Source: Bacteroidales bacterium UBA6366 (GTDB lineage Bacteria; Bacteroidota; Bacteroidia; Bacteroidales; UBA932). From it: a stretch of 17,175 nucleotides of DNA. The notes under the pieces are model-generated. The model had not been told where the DNA came from, ran no database searches, and saw only the letters and a program-made list of their open reading frames with translations. Position numbers and translations under genes: made by a program. This document shows, in pieces, positions 8,083-14,255 of this stretch (the stretch's first letter is position 1; each line of letters starts with the position of its first letter). The DNA is taken from assembly GCA_002438845.1 (NCBI GenBank), contig DJRG01000099.1, positions 1-17,175 of the forward strand, written 5' to 3'.

Positions 8083-9249
8083 TTGGATATACATCGCAAT
8101 ATTCTTGCCGTATTATCGGCCGTTTCCCTTTCTCTGGCCGGATTCACCGCATTCGCGCAGGATCCGACCCCCGCAATCAAACTCTCTACAGTGGTGATCG
8201 ACCCCGGACACGGAGGCAAGGACGCCGGATGCGTCAGCCCAAGCGGGAAAACCATGGAGAAGACAGTTGTGCTGGACATCGCGGCAAGACTCGCTGGCAA
8301 GATCCGTGCAGGTTACCCTGATGTCAAGGTCATCCAGACCCGCACTAACGATTCTTTCGTGACCCTTCAAGGCAGGGCGGACATCGCCAACCGCAACAAC
8401 GCCAATCTTTTCATCTCAATCCACATAAATTCCGTGGAGGGCAGACGGAACGGGCCGAACGGATATTCCGTCCACATTCTGGGTCAGTACACCAGCAAGA
8501 ACAAGGATCTCTACGCCAGCAACATGGATGTTGTAAGAAGGGAAAACTCCGTGATCAAACTTGAGGATGACTACACGACCCGCTACGAAGGCTTTGACCC
8601 AAACGATCCAGAATCCTACATATTCATGAACCTGATGCAGAACGCATATCTGGAGCAGAGTTTCAAGTTCGCCCAAAAGGTTGACCATGAGATGAAAGGG
8701 GGCGCTATCCTGCACAGCCGGGGAATATCCCAGGATCCTTTCTACGTGCTGTGGAGAACCGCCATGCCGGCGGTGCTCATAGAATGCGGGTTCATGTCAA
8801 ACACGACCGATCGCGAGGCCCTTATCACGGAAAAAGGCAGGGAAAGGATAGCCTCCGACATCTACGACGCGTTCAAAAAGTACAAGAAGGAATATGACGG
8901 TACGGATGCTGCAAAAGCCGCGCGGGAGGAAAAAGGTGAAACAACACGGGATGACGGCAAGACAGAAACAATCGCTACAGATAGCACCACCGCATCTCCT
9001 GTAAATAAATCAAATACCATTTTATATGGCACACAGGTTCTCGTGTCGTCCAAATCCATGGATGCGGGCGATCCTTTCTTCAAAGGCTATGAGGTGATAA
9101 GGCTGCGGACCGGCAGGCTTTTCAAATACATCGTAGGCGTTTCGGAAGATCTTGGCTCGGCCCGGAAGAGCAACAGCGGAATCAGGAAGGATTTCAAGGA
9201 TTCATTTATGGTAAAAGTGGAGAATGGGGTTGCCGTGAGGATACGATAA
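8083..9249 (+). CDS. Secreted zinc N-acetylmuramoyl-L-alanine amidase (Amidase_3)
   Basis: Cleaves the amide bond between N-acetylmuramic acid and the stem peptide of peptidoglycan, used in cell separation and wall turnover; periplasmic. Signal peptide 1-26 (hydrophobic LAVLSAVSLSLAG, cleavage after F-A-Q likely). The Amidase_3 domain runs about 35-270 with zinc ligands H43 (DPGHGG), E59 (MEKTV) and H114 (SIHIN) and catalytic E234 (LIECGF). A Lys/Glu/Thr-rich linker follows (about 275-310), then a C-terminal domain (about 312-388, from TILYGTQVLVSSKSM) that resembles a SPOR-type septal peptidoglycan-binding domain; that part is inference. The start is TTG: an in-frame TAA lies at 8050-8052 and no ATG precedes the signal peptide. 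Divergent from lptD, so wall hydrolysis and LPS export share a control region. Confidence 0.93.
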   Translation: MDIHRNILAVLSAVSLSLAGFTAFAQDPTPAIKLSTVVIDPGHGGKDAGCVSPSGKTMEKTVVLDIAARLAGKIRAGYPDVKVIQTRTNDSFVTLQGRADIANRNNANLFISIHINSVEGRRNGPNGYSVHILGQYTSKNKDLYASNMDVVRRENSVIKLEDDYTTRYEGFDPNDPESYIFMNLMQNAYLEQSFKFAQKVDHEMKGGAILHSRGISQDPFYVLWRTAMPAVLIECGFMSNTTDREALITEKGRERIASDIYDAFKKYKKEYDGTDAAKAAREEKGETTRDDGKTETIATDSTTASPVNKSNTILYGTQVLVSSKSMDAGDPFFKGYEVIRLRTGRLFKYIVGVSEDLGSARKSNSGIRKDFKDSFMVKVENGVAVRIR

Positions 9250-9541
9250 CGGGCTATTTCCTAATATTCACAGACTTAAACTAACACTGGAATTTATTTT
9301 GAAATATTCAAAATTATAACTCGTATGATTTTTGGATAGTTAGAAAATTTTACCACAGTAAAATATTGATTCTCATAACGATACATAAATCAATTCCTCT
9401 CATACATTCGGTCATATAAGGAAAATAAAAATCAAAAACAATACAAAAACAGTTTTTTTATGAATTAATTTTCCCCCAATTTTGCACAACGAAAAAATGA
9501 GGGGATCAATTTCTCGTTTTCAAATTAATTCATTTAAAGAA
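9250..9541. other. AT-rich spacer upstream of dnaA with palindromes
   Basis: These 292 bases carry no supported gene. The spacer is far richer in A+T than the flanking genes. It holds three palindromes: ATTTTGAA/TTCAAAAT (9296-9314, loop ATA), ATTTTAC/GTAAAAT (9347-9364, loop CACA) and a 12-bp inverted repeat with arms 9460-9471 and 9522-9533 that flank the likely -7 box. No exact TTATNCACA DnaA box was found on either strand. A strong GC-rich terminator for the amidase is also absent. Confidence 0.6.
9453..9484 (+). promoter_or_regulatory. Likely dnaA promoter
   Basis: CAATTTTG (9477-9484) resembles TAnnTTTG with a C for the first T. A T-run at 9453-9459 sits at the -33 distance but lacks the G of TTTG. 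Transcription would start near 9491, leaving a leader of about 50 nt before the ATG at 9542, and this argues against starting dnaA at the TTG at 9482. Confidence 0.4.
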
Positions 9542-10969
9542 ATGGCTGAATTGGAAAGACATATCTCTGTCTGGAACGAATGTTTACGGATATTCGAAAA
9601 GAACGTCGAACCTAAGCAGTTCGAAGTCTGGTTCAAAACCATCGTTCCAGTTTCCCTTGAGGGATCGACACTTACTGTCGAAGTGCCGACAGACTTCTTC
9701 AGAAGTTACCTGGAGGATGCCTTTCTTCCTATAATCAAGATGACACTTAGAAGGGTCATCGGCCAGGACGCCAGGCTGCTGTACAAGATTCATCCTGTCC
9801 AGAAAGAGCGCGCGATGGTGTTCACCGCGGCGCACGGGAATGTGCCGGAGAACAAGCCGGTTACAATCAACACTTTCCAGCCATCCGGCAATCCCAGCCC
9901 GTTCGTCTTTCCTGGAATCCAGAAACTGAAGATCAATCCCAGGCTCAATCCTGTCTACTGCTTCGACAATCTGGTAAAGGGTGAGTGCAACAAGATGGGC
10001 TACAACGCCGGCATAAGCATCTCTGACAAGCCAGGCAAGACCCCTTTCAACCCTTTGTTCATATTCGGCGGTCCGGGTCTTGGCAAGACTCATCTTGCGC
10101 AGGCGATCGGAATAGCGATCCACGAGGCATTCCCTGATCTTGTCGTGCTCTACGTGACAGGCAACGAATTCAGGACGCAGTACGTCAATGCGGTGAACGT
10201 CCAAAACAAACTGACAGACTTCATGGCCTTCTACATGAGGATCGACGTCCTCATCATGGATGACATCCAGGAGCTTATCGGCCCGGCATCGCAGAACGCC
10301 TTCTTCAACATATTCAATCATCTGCATCAGTCAGGCAAGCAGTTGGTGTTCACATCAGACCGCGCCCCTGTGGATTTGATGAACTTTGAGGAAAGGCTTC
10401 TCTCACGCTTCAAATGGGGACTTTCCATCGAGTTGTCCAAGCCGGACCACAACACAAGGCTGGCCATGCTGAAGGTGAGATGCGCAAGGGAAGGAGTCTG
10501 CGTCGGAGACGATGTCCTGGAACTCCTCGCCAACAAGGTCAGATCCAACTTCAGGGAGCTTGAGGGGGCACTCATCTCCTTGATAGCCAACGCGACGCTC
10601 TGCCACGAGGAAGTCACGAAAGAGTTAGCCGAGCAGGTTACAAGCAATATCGTCAGCGAGGATCAGAACGAAATCTCCATCGACAAGGTTCAGGAGGTTG
10701 TCTGTGAATATTTCAACATCACACGTGAGACCCTTCTTTCCAAATCGAGGAAAAGACAGATCGTCCAGGCCAGGCAGATTGCCATGTTCATGAGCCGCAA
10801 CCACATAGGCGGATGCTCACTGTCGACTATTGGTATGGAACTTGGAGGGAAGGACCACGCCACCGTGCTTCACGCCTGCACCACGGTGTCGGATCTCATT
10901 GCAACTGACAAGACCTTCAAACAGTACGTGACCGACATCGAGAGGATGCTTGTGCCTGCGGCCAGATAA
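9542..10969 (+). CDS. dnaA: Chromosomal replication initiator protein DnaA
   Basis: AAA+ ATPase that binds DnaA boxes and opens the origin. 475 residues from the chosen ATG, a normal family length. Domain I (about 1-85: WNECLRIFEKNV, FEVWFKTIVP) recruits partners including helicase; a short linker follows; domain III has Walker A GGPGLGKTH (176-184) and Walker B with D240-D241 (LIMDDIQ); the helix-turn-helix domain IV near the C-terminus contains GGKDHATVLHA (435-445), the DnaA signature with Lys where E. coli has Arg. The frame stays open upstream to ATG 9497 and TTG 9482, but homologous proteins begin shortly before the WN motif and 9482 falls inside the promoter box. First gene of a dnaA-pepD-rpe run; pepD starts 12 nt after its stop. 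Confidence 0.96.
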   Translation: MAELERHISVWNECLRIFEKNVEPKQFEVWFKTIVPVSLEGSTLTVEVPTDFFRSYLEDAFLPIIKMTLRRVIGQDARLLYKIHPVQKERAMVFTAAHGNVPENKPVTINTFQPSGNPSPFVFPGIQKLKINPRLNPVYCFDNLVKGECNKMGYNAGISISDKPGKTPFNPLFIFGGPGLGKTHLAQAIGIAIHEAFPDLVVLYVTGNEFRTQYVNAVNVQNKLTDFMAFYMRIDVLIMDDIQELIGPASQNAFFNIFNHLHQSGKQLVFTSDRAPVDLMNFEERLLSRFKWGLSIELSKPDHNTRLAMLKVRCAREGVCVGDDVLELLANKVRSNFRELEGALISLIANATLCHEEVTKELAEQVTSNIVSEDQNEISIDKVQEVVCEYFNITRETLLSKSRKRQIVQARQIAMFMSRNHIGGCSLSTIGMELGGKDHATVLHACTTVSDLIATDKTFKQYVTDIERMLVPAAR

Positions 10970-10981
10970 AACAGGTGTCAA

Positions 10982-12406
10982 ATGAATTCAGAAAAAGTAC
11001 TATCAATCTTCAAGGAAATCACACGGATTCCAAGGGAGTCCGGACATGAAGAGCCAATGACTGCCTTTCTTCAGCGCTTCGCCGAGGAGAGGCATCTTGA
11101 ATGTAAAACGGACAGGACAAACAATGTCTGCATAGTCAAGGAAGCCAGCAAAGGCAAGGAGAATGTGCCTACCCTGGTCCTTCAAGGCCATCAGGACATG
11201 GTCTGCGAGAAAAGGAGCGGCGTTCAGCATGATTTTCTCAAAGATCCTATTGAATATGTCATCGAGGATGGCTGGATGATAGCCAAAGACACGACTCTCG
11301 GTGCTGATGATGGCATCGGTGTGGCGGCAATGCTTGCGCTCCTTGACAGCGACCTTCCAATGGGCAGGATCGAATGCGTGTTCACGATTTCGGAAGAGAC
11401 CGGCATGGACGGAGCGTTCGGAATGGAACCGGGATTCTTCACCGGCAGGACCTTGATCAACCTTGATTCAGAGGATGAGGGGCAGATGTTCATCGGATGT
11501 GCCGGAGGTCTTGACACCACAGCTGTGTTCAGTTATGCCCAAGAGGACCTTAAGAAAGGCTGCAAGCCTGTCAGATTGGAAATCGGCGGGGCTCTCGGCG
11601 GCCATAGCGGCGATGACATCAACAAAGGTCGCGCGAACACGGTGCAGCAGATGGCGCGCTTCCTATATTCAGAGATGGCCCATGGACTTCAGCTTGTGAT
11701 GCTTAAAGGCGGCAACAAGCCGAATGCCATCGCAAGGGAATGCGAGGCAATCATCACTGTCCCTGACACGGACGCCACAATCGCAAGGTTCACCGCGTTC
11801 GGCGAGGATGTGAAAAATGAATATTTCAAAACGGACTCTGGGATGACTTTCATTGGCGAGACGTACAGATGCACAGAGAAGCCAGTCCAGAGCGATGTGG
11901 CCGGCAAGCTGATCATGTCGCTTTTCGCATGCCCGCATGGGGTAGAGGCCATGAGCCAGGACATTACGGGACTCGTTGAGACCTCCACCAATCTGGCCGC
12001 CGTGAGAATGAACAGGCAAGGAAAGATTGAGGTCATCACAAGCCAGCGCAGCTCGACGGGTTCCGCCAGGAAGATGATGGCCGCCAAGGTGGAGGCGAAT
12101 TTCCTGCTCGCAGGAGCGAAGGTGTCACATCTTTCTGAATATCCTGGATGGAAGCCGAATCTTGATTCCCACATACTCCGCGTGTGCGTGGATTCGTACA
12201 AGAAGCTGTTCGGACACGAACCGGAGGTCAAGGCTATCCACGCCGGGCTTGAGTGCGGACTATTCGGTGAGAAGTTCGGGGATCTGGACATGATCTCGTT
12301 CGGCCCGACCTTGCGTGGAGTCCACGCGCCGGGAGAGAAGCTAGAACTGTCATCGCTTGAGAAGTTCACAGAGCATCTTGTCGATGTCGTCACTAATTTT
12401 AAATAA
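10982..12406 (+). CDS. pepD: Aminoacyl-histidine dipeptidase PepD (M20C)
   Basis: Cytoplasmic two-zinc dipeptidase that cuts Xaa-His (carnosine-like) and other dipeptides. 474 residues, normal length. The M20 residues are all visible: H70 and D72 (LQGHQDMV), bridging D109 (TLGADDGIG), catalytic E138 and metal ligand E139 (SEETGMDGAFG), D162 (NLDSEDEG) and C-terminal H448 (GVHAPGEKL). The lid/dimerisation domain lies between about 200 and 380 (GGHSGDDINKGRAN). Resemblance to E. coli PepD is high at both ends (HAGLECGLF). The ATG at 10982 has only a weak purine stretch before it. It sits between dnaA and rpe with very short gaps, so it is probably co-transcribed; a functional link with dnaA is not evident. 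Confidence 0.95.
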   Translation: MNSEKVLSIFKEITRIPRESGHEEPMTAFLQRFAEERHLECKTDRTNNVCIVKEASKGKENVPTLVLQGHQDMVCEKRSGVQHDFLKDPIEYVIEDGWMIAKDTTLGADDGIGVAAMLALLDSDLPMGRIECVFTISEETGMDGAFGMEPGFFTGRTLINLDSEDEGQMFIGCAGGLDTTAVFSYAQEDLKKGCKPVRLEIGGALGGHSGDDINKGRANTVQQMARFLYSEMAHGLQLVMLKGGNKPNAIARECEAIITVPDTDATIARFTAFGEDVKNEYFKTDSGMTFIGETYRCTEKPVQSDVAGKLIMSLFACPHGVEAMSQDITGLVETSTNLAAVRMNRQGKIEVITSQRSSTGSARKMMAAKVEANFLLAGAKVSHLSEYPGWKPNLDSHILRVCVDSYKKLFGHEPEVKAIHAGLECGLFGEKFGDLDMISFGPTLRGVHAPGEKLELSSLEKFTEHLVDVVTNFK

Positions 12407-12408
12407 TT

Positions 12409-13059
12409 ATGGTAAAGGTAGCACCTTCAATACTTTCCGGCAATTTTCTGAATCTTGAGCCGGACATCAGGATGGTCAACGACAACGCCGATCTCATCCA
12501 CATCGACGTGATGGACGGCAGCCTTGTCCCTAACATCTCTTTCGGCTTCCCTGTCATGGAAGCGATAGCCAAAGTTGTCACAGTGCCGATGGACGTCCAT
12601 CTGATGATTGTAAACCCGGACAAGTATATCGAAAGATTCGCGAAATGCGGCGCAAGCCTGATCAGCTTCCACCTTGAGGCCACCGATCAGGCCGGTAAGA
12701 ATCCAAGTGACATCATCGCGCTGATCAAATCCTGCGGCGCCAAGGCTGGGCTGGCCATCAACCCCGACGTGCCTGTGGAAAGGTTGTTCCCTTACATCGA
12801 GGAAGTGGATTTCTTCTTGGTCATGTCAGTCTTCGCCGGATTCGGCGGACAGAAATTCATCGAGGAATCAATCGACAGAGTCAAAACCCTCAGAGCCGAA
12901 ATGGAAAGACGCGGGGCTGTCAAGGACATAGAAGTTGACGGGGGAGTGTCAGCCGGCAACGCCAGAACCCTGGCCGCCGCCGGAGCCACGATGCTGGTGG
13001 CAGGCAGTTCCGTGTTCAAAGCGGAGAATCCCGCCGAAGCCATTGATGAGCTTCGTTAG
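12409..13059 (+). CDS. rpe: Ribulose-phosphate 3-epimerase
   Basis: Interconverts ribulose 5-phosphate and xylulose 5-phosphate in the pentose phosphate pathway. A single TIM barrel of 216 residues, the usual size. Visible active-site residues: S7, H31 and D33 (HIDVMDG), H64 (DVHLMI) and D177 (IEVDGGV); the phosphate-binding loops are GFGGQKF and AGSSVF. One oddity is S-V-F-A-G-F-G-G-Q where most family members have S-V-N-P-G-F-G-G-Q. The ATG follows the pepD stop by 2 nt, which suggests translational coupling. At the 3' end its TAG (13057-13059) overlaps the stop codon of convergent birA, and an intrinsic terminator follows 20 nt later inside birA. Confidence 0.96.
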   Translation: MVKVAPSILSGNFLNLEPDIRMVNDNADLIHIDVMDGSLVPNISFGFPVMEAIAKVVTVPMDVHLMIVNPDKYIERFAKCGASLISFHLEATDQAGKNPSDIIALIKSCGAKAGLAINPDVPVERLFPYIEEVDFFLVMSVFAGFGGQKFIEESIDRVKTLRAEMERRGAVKDIEVDGGVSAGNARTLAAAGATMLVAGSSVFKAENPAEAIDELR

Positions 13060-13802
13060 ATCACATAGCTTATTTCCTTAAAGGCGAACTCCATACGTTC
13101 GCCTTTTTCCGTTTCAAGAACAAGCAGCCCATAATCCGTGACTCCGATGATTTTAGCCTTCACAGTAACTCCTGTGGAGCAGATTACATATTCATAAAAA
13201 ACATCACGGCGGAAGAGTTTTCCGACATATTCGTTGAAGCAGTCTGGTGAGCCCAAGTCAAGAAGCCTCCTTCTCACGCACTCGCATAGTTCGGTCAGTT
13301 CGAGACGGATGTCATATTCCTTGCCGGTCAGGATGCTCATGGAAACTGGATTGACAAGCTGAGGAGGAAATTCTTTTTGATTGACATTCAGCCCGATTCC
13401 AACTATGCTGTAGGAAATCAGCCTGTCGTTCAAGGAGTTCTCGATAAGCATGCCGCAGATCTTCCGGCTCCGGACGTAGATGTCGTTAGGCCATTTGACA
13501 CGGCAGTCTATTCCCTTACCCTCAAGGTAGTCCATGACGCCAAGGGTGACTGATACAGTTATGCGGAACTGCATGTTCGCCTTCAGCATGGGAAACTGGT
13601 CACCGCCGAATCTCACCACCATGGAGAAAGTAAGGTTCTCTCCGGCGTGAGTCAGCCATGAGTTTCCCCTCTGACCTCGTCCTGCGGTCTGGTTTATGGC
13701 GGCCAGGACCGTGAGATTGCTTATCTCTCCGATACGTCTCAAAGCCTCGTTATTGGTGGAATCCACCTCGTCCAGCCATTGAATGTCAACTTCCTCTTTC
13801 AT
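13056..13802 (-). CDS. birA: Biotin-[acetyl-CoA-carboxylase] ligase, catalytic-only BirA
   Basis: Activates biotin with ATP to biotinyl-AMP and transfers it to a lysine of biotin carboxyl carrier proteins. 248 residues from the ATG at 13802. The sequence begins directly with the catalytic domain (WLDEVDSTNNEA), so the N-terminal repressor helix-turn-helix of E. coli BirA is absent. Motifs: QTAGRGQRGNSW with the nucleotide loop at 41-46, KWPND (103-107), GMLIEN, GIGLNVNQ, and a C-terminal SH3-like domain (about 200-248: VTVKAKIIGVTDYG). The frame stays open upstream to 14381, but that extension runs antisense through rsfS and lacks family similarity, so it is rejected. Divergent from rsfS, convergent with rpe (4-bp overlap). 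Without the DNA-binding domain it should not repress biotin genes. Confidence 0.95.
   Translation of the reverse strand: MKEEVDIQWLDEVDSTNNEALRRIGEISNLTVLAAINQTAGRGQRGNSWLTHAGENLTFSMVVRFGGDQFPMLKANMQFRITVSVTLGVMDYLEGKGIDCRVKWPNDIYVRSRKICGMLIENSLNDRLISYSIVGIGLNVNQKEFPPQLVNPVSMSILTGKEYDIRLELTELCECVRRRLLDLGSPDCFNEYVGKLFRRDVFYEYVICSTGVTVKAKIIGVTDYGLLVLETEKGERMEFAFKEISYVI
13080..13108 (+). terminator. Intrinsic terminator for rpe inside the birA coding region
   Basis: AAAGGCGAAC (13080-13089) pairs perfectly with GTTCGCCTTT (13097-13106) across a 7-nt loop; the right arm runs into five T (13104-13108). It starts 21 nt after the rpe stop and faces the right way for the dnaA-pepD-rpe transcript. 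It lies fully within the last codons of birA, so those bases also encode protein on the other strand. Confidence 0.8.
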
Positions 13803-13819
13803 TCGTTCAGATTTTGTCG

Positions 13820-13835
13820 TATATTTGTATATTTG
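13820..13835 (+). promoter_or_regulatory. Tandem -7 boxes of the rsfS-ftsH-cdsA promoter
   Basis: TATATTTG occurs twice head to tail (13820-13827 and 13828-13835), each matching TAnnTTTG. A TTTC at 13797-13800 lies 19 nt before the first copy as a near -33 element. The rsfS ATG is 33 nt after the second copy. Confidence 0.5.
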
Positions 13836-13845
13836 AATGGTAACG

Positions 13846-13853
13846 CAAAAATA
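13846..13853 (-). promoter_or_regulatory. -7 box of the birA promoter
   Basis: Minus-strand TATTTTTG matches TAnnTTTG, 43 nt before the birA ATG. No good TTTG is present at -33. It faces the rsfS boxes 10 nt away, so the two promoters probably compete for space. Confidence 0.4.
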
Positions 13854-13868
13854 TAAAACATTCTCGAT

Positions 13869-14255
13869 ATGATTACACACGATCTGCGGGTTATGGCTGA
13901 CGCTATGCTCGACAAGAAAGCTCAAAACGTCATTGACATAGACCTCAGGCCACTTGGCACGGCGATCACAGACCATTTCATGATCTGCAACGCTGATTCC
14001 ACAACCAACGTCAACGCCATAGCTGACAATGTGATAGACAAAATGAGGGAACTCGGAAGGAAACCGCTCCGCACCCAAGGGCTGGAGAATAACTTCTGGA
14101 TCATCCTTGACTACGGCGACATTGTCGCCCACATCTTCCTGACTGAGTACCGCCAGTTCTACAGACTCGAGGAACTGTGGGCTGACGCTCCTCACAAAGA
14201 GTACAAGGAAAGACGGATTCCAAAAACAAAAAAGAAAGAGACTGATGCCGAATAG
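13869..14255 (+). CDS. rsfS: Ribosome silencing factor RsfS (Iojap/DUF143 family)
   Basis: Binds ribosomal protein uL14 on the large subunit and blocks joining to the small subunit, lowering translation when nutrients are short. 128 residues, normal size. Family pattern throughout: D-I-D-L-R-P-L near the N-terminus, then DHFMICNADST, GRKPLRTQGLENNFWIILDY, the conserved core GDIVAHIF and the C-terminal FYRLEELWADAP. A short Lys-rich tail (PKTKKK) follows. The ATG at 13869 is the first in frame after the promoter boxes. The last 11 nt overlap the start of ftsH, so the two are probably translationally coupled. First gene of the rsfS-ftsH-cdsA run. Confidence 0.95.
   Translation: MITHDLRVMADAMLDKKAQNVIDIDLRPLGTAITDHFMICNADSTTNVNAIADNVIDKMRELGRKPLRTQGLENNFWIILDYGDIVAHIFLTEYRQFYRLEELWADAPHKEYKERRIPKTKKKETDAE

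Noticed and set aside
9250..9541. Possible chromosomal origin next to dnaA
   Set aside because: AT-rich and adjacent to dnaA, but no exact TTATNCACA box on either strand, only a loose TTTACCACA-like match at 9349-9357. GC skew over the full chromosome would be needed.
9482..9541. Earlier dnaA starts (TTG 9482, ATG 9497)
   Set aside because: 9482 lies in the likely -7 promoter box, and the added residues do not fit the DnaA N-terminus; ATG 9542 does. 9497 cannot be fully excluded.
9677..9690. Third copy of the repeat core (CTGTCGAAGTG) within dnaA
   Set aside because: Only 11 bases match, they lie in conserved coding sequence and no hairpin flanks are present; best explained by chance.
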